Shown here in pieces: positions 1-13,899 of a stretch of 64,000 bases of DNA. Below the pieces are notes generated by a model that saw only the letters and a list, made by a program, of their open reading frames with translations, did not search any database and was not told the DNA's origin. Source of the stretch: Gloeopeniophorella convolvens. Its lineage: Eukaryota > Basidiomycota > Agaricomycetes > Russulales. The stretch is from NCBI GenBank assembly GCA_022496205.1, contig WTXD01000019.1, positions 420,863-484,862 on the forward strand. Direction: 5' to 3'. A program made the position numbers and the translations under genes. The number at the start of each line of letters is the position of its first letter. Position 1 is the first letter of the stretch.

Positions 1-297
1 TGGCCACCGTAGGAGGATGAACATCCACTCCTGCCTCTTCTGCGACGTGCCCGAGCCCTTCTTGCGTCTGTGCGGCAGGGTCAGCACCGGCAGAGCAGCG
101 ACCACAGCTCATGCGCACCTCCTGACTTTGAGGTTGACCGGCGCGAAGTCTGACATGGCAGAGACCTTGCGTATCCGTGTGGTCCCCATCTGCGGCGAGA
201 TGATCGGGCTACCTGGTTGCGAAGGACTGCCCGGCGAGGTAGCATAGTCGACGAAGGCCTTGTCGTCAGCCTTGAGCGCCTCTTCAAACGCTCTCAT
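1..297 (-). CDS. 5' part of an unidentified gene, cut by the window edge
   Basis: The start codon at 297 begins MRAFEEALKADDKAF and is followed by a Ser/Pro-rich stretch. Exon 1 (about 119-297) joins exon 2 (1 to about 67) across a GT-AG intron of about 50 bp. The spliced protein then has a basic run (KVRRRKKGS) and QEWMFILLRWP, which looks like the lead-in to a hydrophobic segment. I do not recognise the family from about 80 residues; an integral membrane protein with a cytosolic basic N-terminus is possible but is inference. The rest lies before the window. Confidence 0.55.
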
Positions 298-1211
298 GTG
301 CCTGCACCACCGCCCGCGTCAGCCAGCACCACCACAACGCACACACGGCATACGCACTCCTCATTAACATACGGCATCGACGACTCTGGTTGATTGTGTG
401 CATCCGAGTTGAATCTGGAAGGAAAGGAATAACGGCGCTGGGAGTCAAAACGAGACATTATACGGCAAGTTTACGGCTGAATAAGGAGTGTGTAGAGGCG
501 GACGCCCTGTGACGCACGCGAAGGTTTTTGTGAAACTCTGCCTGTCTGCGCGAGTGCGCATGATTGTGGGGGCCCGCACGTGCTTAGTCCGTGCCCGGCG
601 GCGCCGGTCCGCAAAGCACTCCCCCAACGACCAGACGCTAAGTAATTGAGAACTCGCCACGGCGCGCGATGCGTCCGCGCTCGCGAGCCCAGCGCGCAGA
701 AGCAATGTGCATGGGCCTCATCTCGTTGCACTCATTAATATCACCCGTTCCTGGAGGCGATGTCCTTAACGAACCCTACGTCTTCGCGTTCCCGTCTTCG
801 CGCCTTCCTTTGCCTTTACGTAGCTGACGCCCAATCTTGCTGCACATCGATTGACGCGTGCCCCCTATCAGAGCGCCGCTCGTACCTGTATTTGACTCAC
901 GAACTTGCGCCAGTGTCTCCCGTACATCGGGACGCTCAGCCTCGTGCTGCGCCTGGAGACGAATATTACACACCGCCAATGATATTGATGATTATAATGA
1001 TAGTACGTGTGTTGTCCAAGACGATCAACATTACTTTGATCTGGATGAATCCAAGCCACCCACAGATGTGGTCAAAATATCAGCCCGGCCATCAAACATT
1101 CCCCACACCTCCCGAAGGTGCGGAGATGCCACAGACAAATTCGAATCAAAGGGGTCTCGGGATGCGGATGTCGTGAAGGCACGCGTACGGGTGCGGCAAG
1201 CCGACAGACGT
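298..1211. other. Gene-free interval upstream of the partial gene
   Basis: This 914 bp stretch lies between the start of the partial minus-strand gene and the stop of ORC4. It should hold the promoter of the former and the 3' UTR of the latter. The open frames in it have no domain-like composition and overlap each other on both strands. I see no RNA gene or repeat. Confidence 0.5.
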
Positions 1212-3418
1212 TCACTGTGCACGGTTGAACCATTTCTTCAGGTTTGTCTGCCCGATGGCGTCGACCATCTTCTTCACGTCCTCCCTCTCCACCATGCACT
1301 TGTAGCGCACAAACTGCTTCACCGTGCCTGCCGAGGCGGGGCCTATAGGCGCAAACACCTTGGTGGCGACAAGCTGCTCAAATGCCTGATCCGCGTGTCA
1401 ACAAGGCACCAAAGGACGGAGTCTAAACGGGGATACTGACCGTCATAAGCACATCTTTACTACAACGCATCATCCCAATACCGCCGCCCTCAACTTGAAC
1501 GGGAGCCGATTGTGATGTCCGAACTTGCTTCTGAAAGGAATCGTGCAGCATCTCGAATGTGACTGAGTCATGGCCAGCCGTGCCTGCGTGAACCGCTGCT
1601 ATAAGGAGACATGCAGCAGGGTACGACGAATCTGTGGGAACATTGGCGCAACGCTATACGATCGGCGGAGCGATACGTACCAGAGAGGAATGGGAGAGGG
1701 TCTGGATACCTCTGGGAAGTGGCCGCAGCAGTGAAGTGAGCAGCACTTAGCGAAGCAGATGTCGGAGATAGGTTCAACACTAAGTCCATCTGAATATAGA
1801 ATCAGCAAAGGCGCAACGTGTTTTTGGAATGAAGACGACGCGCCAGAATCCTGTTGAGCAGCCTGACGTCTTTCGTCAGGCTGTAGGTGTGCGACACCTC
1901 CTCTTTGACTGTGCGATCAGCGAGAAATTTGTCGACCGAGGCGGACCACAGCGCCTCCCACTCGGCATTAGGCGGGCTAAGGGGAACTGAGAGGGCGTTC
2001 CGTACGATGATCTCCCAGTCTTTCAGCGTCTCAGGGCCTGCCGTACGCAACATGCGCCCGGAGAATCGGCTCTTCACACGCTTCTCCAGCAAGTTGATGG
2101 TGTCGATCCGAGTCGTGACCCCTATCACCGCAATTCCCCTGCTGTCCTTGCCCGCTCGGCAGCTCTGTGCAGTGTCTAGAAGGCAATAGAGAAGTGCCTG
2201 CCGACCGTGATCGGCAAAGAGGTCGAAAGACTCTAGCACGATCACTGTGGATCGAGCCAGCGTTGGGAGAGCCGAGATCAAGGTCGGCAGATGGGAGGGT
2301 GGAGGGAGAGCGATGGGAGCATCCGAAGCGTCAATAGGCTGTTGGAGGTCGTCATCTCCTTCTACCTCTGCTTCAACATTGAACGTTTGACCCGTCTGCT
2401 GAGCTAGCTGTCGCGCTATTTCACGCAGTGCAAGGCGGTCATTGTGCTGAACGTGGCCAGACAGCCGAATTAGAATTGGTTGTGGTGAGAGAGAAGCCAG
2501 CGCCGTGTCCAGAAGCTAGACGGATGACAGTGTCAGACGAAAGCTGACATCAACAGAGAAGGCACTGACGCGAGATTTCCCACTGCCACGGGGACCGATG
2601 AGAAGGCAGCTATTGCCTTCGCCGCGTTCCATAGTCCCAGTAAGCAACGCCTCTAGCTGTTCCAAAGCTACAGCATTTGCAGAAGGCTCTCCATCTTCGT
2701 TTGTCTCACGAGACACAACAGTCTTTGGGTTGAACAGCGCGTTCAGGATAGCGCGCTTCTGTGCGTGCAGACACGGCAGCAAGTTTTCCGGCAGTACGCC
2801 CGGGGTACGTGGGGGCACAACAACAGGTGTATGCGGTTTCAGTCGCTTGGGAGGACCAATACGGTTACTGGAGGGCTTCGAGAAAGGCGTAGGCGATGGC
2901 GGTGATTGAGGGGGTGGCGAGATATCTTTCTTCCGAGCTGATCTGGGACGCGTGGGTGTCGGCGAAGCAGGGGGCAGAACAGTCTTCGATGCGGCAGGTT
3001 TGTGCAGACGGTTTGCCGGGGACAGTATCTCTACGTATACACGAGTGCGTTTAGCAGAGCGCGTCGGTGGCGGCGGCTTCTTCTTAGATCTGCTCTTACT
3101 GGGCGTAAGCAGCAGCTCATCATCCGAGCCATCTGCCTCTGGATCGCTAGAGGGAACTTCATGGGGTGTTTCCACGGCAACCTTGGCCCTGGAGCGAGTG
3201 ACGCGCTTCTCCGTTGGTTTGCTCGTGGGGCTATCGTGAACATGGGATTTGGTGGGAGAAGGTTTTGGTGCTGGCCTCTTGATACGGGAAGCTCTGGGAG
3301 TTTGTTCGGTATCCGCCAAGGGTGAAGACGGAAGAGTAGCTGCAGTCGCGCGTGTACGCCGCCTGTTGGCAGGCGGTTCATCGGATGCTTGATTGGAGGC
3401 TCTGCGTTTCGGAGGCAT
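1212..3418 (-). CDS. ORC4: Origin recognition complex subunit 4
   Basis: This AAA+ subunit of the origin recognition complex binds replication origins and helps load MCM2-7 in the nucleus. Translation starts at 3418 (MPPKRRAS) with a long basic, Ser/Pro-rich tail of about 200 residues holding many KR/RK pairs. The AAA+ core follows, with Walker A GPRGSGKS. An intron (about 2516-2569) interrupts the frame just after it, and the next exon continues with LLDTALASLSPQPILIRLSG. The Walker B region reads STVIVLESFDLFA, followed by GVTTRIDTINLLEKRVKSRF, the ORC4 arginine-finger region. The last exon ends QTNLKKWFNRAQ at 1212, typical of the ORC4 winged-helix C-terminus. The disordered N-terminal tail is longer than in yeast Orc4. 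It shares a roughly 150 bp divergent promoter with MED20. Identity is firm; exact splice sites in the C-terminal third are less so. Confidence 0.92.
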
Positions 3419-3564
3419 GGCAAGTCGGCGTCGGGGACTCGGGATCGAGGATCCAAGACAAGAGTCGCGTCGCGGTCGCGGGCCGATCGAGGCGCGTCCT
3501 GTCACACACGGTCACGATCTTGTCCACACTGGCTTGATCGTGGCACCGCTCATCCACAGACTAG
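3419..3564. promoter_or_regulatory. Divergent promoter between ORC4 and MED20
   Basis: Only about 146 bp separate the ORC4 start (minus strand) from the first likely MED20 start (plus strand), so both transcripts must start here or inside the flanking 5' regions. The interval is GC-rich with several CGCG clusters. I see no clear TATA box. Confidence 0.55.
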
Positions 3565-4598
3565 ATGGGCATCACAGGGTCGTTTCTTCCTTTGCTACAG
3601 GCTCGGCCGTTCCTGACCTCCTCACAGGCTCGTCCGGCTGACGAACGCGCCTACGAACGGCCTCAAACTCATAGATGACAACATAAGGCAGAATCATAAT
3701 GTCTGTCCAGGCTCCAGCTTTCACATGTTTTCGACTAAATGCTAAGCGTTTCGTGCTGGTCGTAGGGCCAGATCCGCGGAAGATGGCAACTGTCAGCAAG
3801 ATCTTACCGTTCTACACTGTCGGCCCTGAGCAATGGTGGCTCGACCATGGAGCGCTCGATGTACCTGCTCACTATGAACGACAACGTGTTTGTCTCACTC
3901 GAGGACCCCTACGCGCCTACGCGAGCCGACCTGGTGTACCATGCAAACCAGTCGCAGACGCCAATCGTCGAGCCAACGCACTACCGAAACACGCTCCTGA
4001 CTCTGAGCCCACCTGGGGCACTGGAGCAGCTCCTTACTCTGCTCCGTGCTCGCTGGATATCGACTAAGCAGTCGGCTGGCAGCGCAGGGCAGTACAAGCA
4101 GACACAGCTGACTGTGGAAGGCAACATCTACGCGATTGGAACGGATTGGATTGTCCGCGCCGGGAACGTCATCCTTGCGGGCGGGGCGGTGAAGGGCATG
4201 CTGTTGGAGGTAAGCGAGAGGTGTCCTTCACGCGGACTGGCCCTGACGGCGCGTTACAGGCCGAATATCTGCCCGTTCCGACGATGAGCTCGCAAGAGTC
4301 TGGGGGATCCTCGGAGCTGCTGTCGAGTCTGCTGCTCTCTGTGCTGCCCAATGTGCAAGACCTGAGGGCGGAAGCCGTGACAATCAGTGACGACCAATGG
4401 GAGGACGTTCTGTGGGACCGAGAAGCCGAGGAAGAGGCCGCGCAAGAAGCGGTCAAACAAGTTCCCGAAGATGATCTATTCGTGGTAGCAGAGGAAGACG
4501 TGCCGGGCCACGTGAAGGGGGATTGGGCGGGAGTGGACAGGGACCGCCGATCGGCCTACCTGATTATTGGAGCGCTGAGGTCGGACGGGTTAATTTAA
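3565..4598 (+). CDS. MED20: Mediator complex subunit 20 (TRF-like)
   Basis: This is a head-module subunit of Mediator, which links activators to RNA polymerase II. The start at 3565 reads MGITG, matching the MGVTG-type N-terminus of the family. The next secure exon begins about 3772 (RGRWQLSARSYRST) and runs into MERSMYLLTMNDNVFVSLED. The core YAIGTDWIVRAGNVILAGGA followed by VKGMLLE aligns with the human MED20 segment around its FLVKVGTVTMG motif. An intron at 4210-4259 joins LLE to AEYLPVP. The C-terminus is acidic (DDLFVVAEEDVPG) and ends LRSDGLI at 4598. The splice between the first exon and 3772 is unresolved: the frame from 3565 hits a stop, so at least one intron lies there. CDK8 of the Mediator kinase module is also in this window (31.4-32.9 kb). 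Confidence 0.85.
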
Positions 4599-5049
4599 TG
4601 TGATGTGATGTTGACCTATGAAACTGGGAGAAGGGGATGGAGATGCTGTGAGGGAGACAACGCGCGGAATCGGGACGCGGTGCGGCAGGGCAGGGCAGGG
4701 CCAGGGGTGGGCGGGGGGCCAACTTTAGGTGCCAGCCGTATGTGTACGGGCAGCCGTTGGCTGCCGTTGGGGGTCGTTGGCCAGGCCACTGCCCCGGCAG
4801 GCCCGGCTAGACTGGCTCACCAGGCTCACTTCACAAGGAGCTTTGCCCAAACGAGGCTCTGAGCGTCTTTCCCCAGCAGGTAGCGTTCTTGCGTGTGAGT
4901 GGACGCCGTGCACAGCTCAGCTGGTCGGGCCCGATCTGGACAACCCCCTGGGACCCCTCGGCGCCTCTGCTCTTGCCCGCAGCCAACTATCACTCATGTA
5001 CACCCTCTCTCCTTCTCCGGCCTACTAGTACACCTTTCCCCTAACATCC
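4599..5049. other. Intergenic, GC-rich
   Basis: This 451 bp spacer lies between two plus-strand genes. It contains a G-rich tract near 4680-4725 and pyrimidine-rich sequence just before the next start (5005-5040), common upstream of basidiomycete starts. No gene seen. Confidence 0.5.
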
Positions 5050-6401
5050 ATGTCGTTCTCTCCCGGATCCAGTCCCACGGACGCTGTCCCGCCCCCCTCC
5101 TACCAACTATCTCAGCAAGAATTTGATCGCAAGACATCCCATGCGATCCAGCTTTCAAATTCTATCCCCACTCCGGCCGTCGACGCAGATGGCTGGCCGA
5201 TATATAACACCGAGGTCTTTGAAGCCGTCGCTGCGAGTTTCAACGCCCCCATCTTGCCCCCTGCTTCCTCTTCCACAGGTCTCTCCGAGGCCGAAATGCC
5301 CAGGCACGATAACCCTTGGGATCGTCCGAATCTGAAACTCCCTCTCCCTGGTCCTCCCTTGAAGGTGCGGCACGAGTACCATCGTCTTTCCTTGTTCAAT
5401 TTTACTCACTCGGAATTTTCCTGCCCGCAGCAGCATGCTAGGCCCTCTGGCCGGAGGCACACACCTCCGGCGGCTCATGACTTTCCTCTGGAGGGCCGCA
5501 ACGCGACACCTCCACCTCCTTTCACGCCTACCGGTCCCTCTCTAGATGGGCCACCGTTCGAAGAAGTTGTGCGCCTGTCATACCAGGGACCGGACTCGCG
5601 GGCGGCCTCTCCGTTAGGATCGCCGCAGCATCTCCGCTCTCGACAGCTGCAGCTGCCACCGGTGACTCAACCGGAGGCGAATCCGCGACGCCCAGCCCAT
5701 AGTCATTCTAGTTCCCAAGCTCGGATCTCTTCTATCCCCTACTCTTCCCACCGACTCACGCCGACCCCGTCAAATGTCTATCCCAGGCCAAACCCTGCTT
5801 CAACGATTACGCGCGTTGAGTTTGATCCCAAAATGGCATACTCACCGTACGGCCGCATGGACGAGCACACGTCTGCACCAGGCGGGGCTTCAATGTTCTA
5901 CAAGTCGGTCATACCCGCTCTCCACCGCGTCACCTGTCAACTGATCCCTGTTTCCTCAGCCATGCCGTCGCTTCACAACTCGCGACAAACAGCTCTATGT
6001 CTACTTCACCTCAGGCTGCTAGTACTTACCCAGAGAGGTAAGGTATTTCTTCAATCATAACGGAGTATGGCACCTGAGCTCGTTACAGCGTGACGCCGAC
6101 CTCATACCCGTCGTCATATTCGCCATCGTCGTATAGAGGCCATCGAGCGTCATCTTCAATGTCATCCATGTCTCCAGATGACCGATTTGCCACCAGTCCG
6201 TGGGGCGCAGCACCACCACACATGACATACACGCCGCAACCGGTATCACCTCCCGCCGGTGCCGGCTTTGCCCATCCTCCCAATGGATCGGCACGAGGCC
6301 CGCTGCCTTCTGTGCCACAGTCTAATGTGCCTTCGCAACACCAGAGGTGGGCAGGGAGTGAGGCACAGCTCGTTCACGAGATGTATGGCGGCCACGGTTG
6401 A
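5050..6401 (+). CDS. Pro/Ser-rich protein of unknown function
   Basis: This four-exon gene has introns at about 5365-5430, 5904-5959 and 6038-6088, all GT-AG and frame-preserving. The protein of about 400 residues starts MSFSPGSSPTDAVPPPSYQL. Its first third includes an ordered-looking segment (DADGWPIYNTEVFEAVAASF); the rest is low-complexity Pro, Ser, Tyr and His with RRPAHSHSSSQARISS and SYPSSYSPSSY. The end is QRWAGSEAQLVHEMYGGHG. There is no signal peptide, membrane segment or catalytic motif. The composition suggests a mostly disordered scaffold or regulatory protein, which is inference only. The PPPSYQL motif resembles a PPxY motif for WW domains. Confidence 0.7.
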
Positions 6402-6712
6402 ATCGCTCTCCACGTGTGTATATGGTACCCCTTCTTTGTTACGCTTCGTTTTCTTGGATGGTTGCTACCTGTATACGAGAAGAGAGAAGGGAGTTGTACG
6501 GCTTGAAACTGTAGGTTGTATAGCCAGCTCAGTAGGAATATTAGGAAATGGTAATTTTGTAGCTTAGAGGAGCGGACCGCGCCGCGTGTTACCGGGGGAA
6601 AGGCCCGCTCGGGGGATTTCCGGTGCCTTGGAATTGGGCGTCGCTTCCTCTCGCTTCGCGTCCGGAAACACACCGCAACGGTTTCGAAGGCTCGCATCCA
6701 CCTTGTCTCCCA
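6402..6712. other. Intergenic spacer before the Cbk1-type kinase
   Basis: This 311 bp spacer holds the 3' UTR of the Pro/Ser-rich gene and the kinase promoter. I see nothing else in it. Confidence 0.45.
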
Positions 6713-8614
<1,902 letters not shown>

Positions 8615-8926
8615 TCTACCGATCCTTTACCCTAATAGTCTGCCCGTGCGCCGTACGCAGCTGGCCTGCCGGCGACACGCAGACATGCAGAGCACAGCGC
8701 TGATCTAAGAGCACTGACTATTGCTAGTCATACATAAATCTAGACTACACCAGTATACCCCGATCTTTTTTTTTTACACGCTGGGTTCATTTGAGAGAAT
8801 CAAAGCACAGATATGACGCGGAAAAAATACAGTTCCTACACCCGTGTGCAGTGCATTGCACATGGAGGCGCGAAATCAGATGGATGAGCATAAGTGGAGC
8901 GGCTGGCGCCGGGAAAGCGCGTTCAA
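8615..8926. other. Convergent 3' ends
   Basis: This is the shared 3' region of the kinase (plus) and the PX protein (minus). It has a T9-10 run near 8766. No gene seen. Confidence 0.5.
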
Positions 8927-11900
8927 TTAGGTAGTCGGTCGGGGACGTAGCGAGGGGCGCATCTGCAGATCACATATGCCAATCGTCAGTCGGGAGAGTC
9001 AATCAAGACGTGCACCGCCGCAGGGAGAAGAAAAAAAAAGGGGCGAACGCACCATTTCGAGGAACACGGGCAGCAACTCCGGGATCCGCTTCAATTCCGG
9101 CGGCGTTGGGCCCTCTGCGCCCTGCTTCCTGGGACGCGCAGGCGCCGGCGGGAGGTTTTGGCTCGGGTAGCGCTTCTGCACAGAGTGCTCGCGCTGCGTG
9201 CTCGGGCGGGAGGACGACGACGCCGCAGACGCAGAGTGCGGGCGCGATGGCGGTGGCAACGGCAGCGGCTTCTGGCGGCCCGCGGCGGCGGAGTGAGGGA
9301 GCGGCGGGACGGGCGGGGGCGGCTCGGCGCTGCCCGACGGGGACTGCGCGGAGGAGCTGCCAAACGTCATCGAGCGCGACTTGCGCAGCGTCAGCGAGAG
9401 CTTGCGCAGGCGCCCGCCGGCGGACGACCCAGGTGACTTGGCGGACGGCGCGGGCGACGAGCGGGGCGACTTGGCGGGCGTGGCGGGCGGGGTGCGCGCG
9501 GAGGACGGGGAGAGGGAGGACGAGGGGAAGGCCTGCGTGCTGGGCGGGGGCGCTGGGTGGGTGGGCTGCGAGGGCGTCGGGGGCGACACGCGGAGCTGAG
9601 CGCGCGGCGGGGAGGGGCTCCCGCTGCTCCCCTCGGACCCGGTCCCACTCTCGTCGCTGACAGTCTCGTACTCGGTGCTAGACTCGTAGCTGCCGTCCGA
9701 GTCTTCTTCCTCGGCGGCCATGTCCAGCGCGTCTTCCTTCATGAGGTCGCCGAAGCTGAGGTCGCCCACGAAACCGTTCACGATCTCCTGCGCGGTCTCG
9801 TCTTCGCCGCCAGTACTTGCGCCGCCGGCGTTGCCGAAGCGGCGGCGCAGCTTGCTTTCGTAGGCGACTTTCAGTTTGTAGTGGTAGAGCGCGACGGCGT
9901 CCAGCTCTTCCATGATGGCGGTGCGCTCTTCCCCAGTATGCGGCAGGATGAATTCGAGGCTAACCGGTTCCCCGAGGCCCTCACGGACGACGTCGAGGAA
10001 AAGCTCGGTCCAGCGCAGAAGTCCAGAGAACAGACCTTCGCCCTTAGAGTGGACCTTGTGCACGAAATAGTAGAATGACTGCTCGTGCCGCTGAATCAGG
10101 TCGATGAATATCTGAACTGTTTGTCGTGGGTCTTCCTGGCTCACTGGAAACAGAGAATTATCAATCGATTCGCGTCGTTTCTGATACTACATACGCTCTT
10201 CAGTTGCCTCGACAGTCTTGATGAGATCGTTGATGAAGTCCTGGAGGTCACCTATTGAGTCGGCAATGCTTGCAGCTCTGTAAACTTGGGCCAAAGGCGA
10301 GTAGAATATCGTGATGATATCCTTCATAAGGTCAGACGTTGTGCCCTGCCTCCGTCGTTAATCTACAGGCTTGCTGACATATGGGCACCTACCTCGAAGA
10401 TCAATGAGATGAGCTGTTCCTTATCCCGCAGACGAGAGTAAAGCTGTGTAAGAACAGCCAAATCTTCGAACAACCATGCGTCGTCGTTTGGCGGGCCGTC
10501 GTCGTCGTCGGAATCTGCCAGAGACTCGCGATACCTGAGATATTCTTGATGCGCTCTATGTGACCGGACAACTCGTTGCATCTGCGCACGCGAAAGCGAA
10601 GGTTCCTCCCCTGAGCGAAGCACCGCAGCGAGAACATGTATATTCTCCTCGGCTGGAAAAGGTAGGTGAGCATCAGTAAGTACTGAAAGCTGCGTCCAAC
10701 GTACATGCATCGCCCTGGTATATGGCCTGGATTTCTCTGGGTGCGTATACGAACTGGCGAACCTTCTCGCATATGACAGGATCGTCAACCTTGTCCTTGA
10801 CAGCTTCGATATCCTCTTCGAGAGACTTCACTTCCTCGTTGAGAGAACTCGTGAACATACTATACAGTATTAATGGTGAAATCGAAGGTAACACAGGTTG
10901 GCGCACCGTTGGAGCAGACTCCGTCCACCAAATGGCTGCGCAAGGAAAAGGTCGAGAACGCCTGGTGAAAGAATGCAGCTCGCAACGAGTCGTATTGTGA
11001 AGAGGAAGCAACCGTACTTCGTATCATGCTGACAGGATTACTGATCTTCAAGGCGGCTTTGAGCATGAAATACGGCATGTAGCCATGTATGCGTTTCAGG
11101 CCCGCAAGTGACTCTGACGCGTCGTCCGCAGCGATGAAGTGGTGAAACACAGTCGACGCAAGTCTTGGGCAACACGTGAGCGAGAAAGCTCCCCCGTGAT
11201 TGGGAGCTCACGAACGATATTCGGCCCCATTCGATTATAGCTTGAAATTCGGGTGGCAGATCGCGCATACTGTCTGTTGTCTTTATGATCGCGAACATAC
11301 GAGTGAGCCCATCTGAAATAGAACCGGTGAGACCGAAATAAACATCGAAACACCGCGCTCACCTTTCCCGAGAAGGTCGCCCTTCACCCCTTTCACCATA
11401 TCGCGCAGAGCGTCGACTCGAGAGGACACTTCCTTAGCAAACCGCTTACGACCCTCATCTCGCATATGATCTGCTTCCTCACGACGCTGCGCATCGTCAG
11501 TCTCTTCGTCGCTCAAGGTGGTAGGGTTGGCCAACAAGAATGACTGAATGACCGGGGATGAAGCTATTGTTGAAGACGACATCAATATGTGAAGATACGC
11601 CCGTAAAGTGAGCCGATTCTTCTCCCGGGAAAGTCTCAAACCAGGAGTGTTCGGAGTCGTCGGAGATAGGGGAAGCGAATCATTGCTGCCGTGTTCTGAG
11701 ACTTCGAGAGCAGATGTTCGACTGACAGTAGGGCTGAGGGGTGCCCGCGAGCTGACGTAGGTGCGGTCCTTCGCCGGAGGGGGCCTAATGTCTTGGTCGG
11801 GGTGTGCTTTGCGGAGCTGAGTTGAACTATGAGCCCGAGGGGGTGATGAGAGACCAGTGCAACTCACCTCGTTGTACAATGTTCGGAAGTCACCATATCT

Positions 11901-12629
11901 GCGAGAGACATACACGTCCTTGTAACGCGAACGCCGAGTGCGGATGATAAATTCCTGGAGACGCGTCAAGAAAGATAGAGTGGGTGCAGCGTGGAGGCAC
12001 ACCTCGTGTGCTTTGTTCCTGACCCGGCCCCTGGTTACGATCGTCCTAACGCAGACTATGTTGACCTCGAATACGTCCTTGAGCTTCATTAATTTCGCGT
12101 GGCGCTTGCGCGCTATCTCTTCTAGTCGGTCGAGATCAGACTGGGTTAGTCGCACCGTCTCCTCCTTCTCCGCCACTTTCACAGCATAGTTGAGGAACAA
12201 GGCAAAGTTACGTTCCGCTTTTGCGACGAGTTTCGCGGTGCCGGCGGGGTCAGCAGGATCGCTTTCCAGGATTGGGGTGGAATTGAGATTCCGGGATAGC
12301 AACGAAGCTATGAATGGTTGCACCTTCTCCGGGAAGAAGTCTTTGGGGGCAGATGCAAGAAAGGGGAACGTCAGGACATATTGACGGAATAGGTATCGCA
12401 AGAACGGAAGATCGACGACGGGCGCATCCTTTGGGGGAGGAGAGAAGGGAGGGCCAAGATAGGACAGGGTGGAGACGTTGTTGGGAGACGTAGAGACAAT
12501 CGCTTGCACTTCGTGGGCAAATTGAAGCTGAATGAGCGATTTCTTGAGATAATGTGCACGGATCGGAGTGAGCTCGGCGTGGCTGGGAGAAGGGCTATTC
12601 TGCGCTGGGGGCTCGAACGGGTTCTCCAT
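8927..12629 (-). CDS. PX domain / DUF3818 protein (yeast Lec1/YPR097W-like)
   Basis: The start at 12629 reads MENPFEPPAQNSPSP. The N-terminal PX-associated region includes HYLKKSLIQLQFAHEV and FLRYLFRQYVLTFPFL. After an intron the PX domain follows (EFIIRTRRSRYKDVYVSRR, then YGDFRTLYNE), which binds phosphoinositides. A second intron leads to LRKAHPDQDIRPPPAKDR, the end of the PX basic pocket. The DUF3818 helical region covers about 9.7-11.4 kb and includes IIEWGRI and RQTVQIFIDLIQRHEQSFY. The C-terminal 200 residues are low-complexity Pro/Ser with RKLSLTLRKSRS. The last exon is tiny (MRPSLRPRPTT then stop at 8927). Yeast Lec1 has been linked to lipid droplet and sterol distribution; membrane contact or lipid handling is therefore family inference. 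Splice sites between 10.1 and 11.3 kb were not all resolved. Confidence 0.83.
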
Positions 12630-12860
12630 GGGCTGGACAGCAGCAGCCTGCGAATGGCGAGTGTGTTCCCGAGTGGTTATGATGCTTGGACCGGAGTATG
12701 ATGAAACTCGGATGGAATTACGGCAAGATGACCACAGATCTAAAGCGGATGATGACGGGCTCCCAGCGCCCGCGCCCCTGGGGATCTCGGGCCGGCCATC
12801 CGGGAACGCTATCTGATATGATAATATGATACAGAACGAGACCAGACCAGTGGTTGCTGG

Positions 12861-13339
12861 TCACGGCACGTACACTCGCTCGCCCCCAAATGTCCTGCCG
12901 TTCTCATCTAAAAGCCTCTTCAGCCGGACCGCCACCCTTCGCACACCTTCTCGGCATTCGTCTAGCCCCCTCCAGTTCCCCGCCACGGTCCAGCACTCTG
13001 AACACGCCTTCGACGCGGCATTCACCGTTTCCAGTTCCAATTCACCCCGCGCGTGCAATGCCACGAGGACGTCGACCAGCCGATTGAATCCCGCACTCCA
13101 CGAGACAACTCCCCCTGTCGGATTTGTCGCCGTGTCCGCGACCAGATACGAGGATGAGAGGCCTAGACAGTGCCGAAGCGTCGCTTGGTCAATCGTGGAA
13201 GTCCTCCTTGTCATCTCATTGAGTACTTCGAGCACATATGCACCGTAATCTGTCGGCGGTCTAGGCTGTCCCTGTGGCTGCTGTCGCGTCTTTGATCAAC
13301 GACGTCATTATTTGACTGATGGGCACGACTCACCTCCAT
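12861..13339 (-). CDS. Short conserved-looking protein of unknown function
   Basis: This two-exon gene encodes about 139 residues. The first exon is only ATG GAG (start at 13339), followed by an intron of about 45 bp; exon 2 begins TRQQPQGQPRPPTDYGAYV. The rest is alpha-helical in character, with heptad-like hydrophobics (FNRLVDVLVALHARGELE) and a Trp/Cys patch (ACSECWTVAGNWRGLDEC). It ends GGERVYVP at 12861. There is no signal peptide or membrane segment. I do not recognise the fold. It lies 230 bp upstream of the PX gene on the same strand. Confidence 0.6.
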
Positions 13340-13899
13340 GTCCTTGCTCTAGAAAGATGTCTTCGTTGGCACCAACCCGGCTTTGCTATCGTACAAGTCG
13401 AATTCTGAGGAGGGGGCTCTGTGAGAACGTCTGTCCGCGGGTGTTCAAGATATACTTGTGCGTGTCGTGACGTCTGTGCGGTGTTTCGATTCAAGCCCTT
13501 CATCGGATTCCGTTGAGCTGGGTGGTTGAGCGGGGACTCAAGTCCTGCTTCTGCGTGGTGATGCCTGGCCTGAGGCGTGTAGAGAGTGAGGTCGGAGCGC
13601 CAGAAGGACTACGCAAGGGGGTCGACTTCCGCGGCACACCGATTCAGTAGGCGTCTGTGCGACGGATCGGAGTACTTAGATCCAAGCGCCCTTCGCCCGG
13701 ATCGTCCCCGGCCCGTGGCGCTTCTTGCTTTGCTGCCGGCCCGGCGATCAGGCGGATTCCGAGCTGATCAACGTTCGACATGACAGGTGCCGGTGACCGT
13801 TTGAACACGGCGTGAACGTCCGAACGCTCACACCGCCCGTAGCCTTCCGTAGCGCGTAGCGAGTGTTCTTGACAGACCGTGTCACCAACGGACACAACC
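13340..13899. other. Divergent spacer before the GNAT locus
   Basis: This 560 bp stretch lies between the short minus-strand gene and the first GNAT gene. It must hold both promoters. No repeat or RNA gene is evident. Confidence 0.45.

Noticed and set aside
760..1176. 138-codon plus-strand open frame
   Set aside because: It has no domain features, starts in a gene spacer, overlaps other chance frames on both strands, and no splice or promoter signal supports it.
9010..9660. Long plus-strand open frame rich in Ala, Arg and Gly
   Set aside because: It lies opposite the low-complexity Pro/Ser exon of the PX/DUF3818 gene; the GC-rich codons there create long antisense frames. No domain and no plausible splice context.
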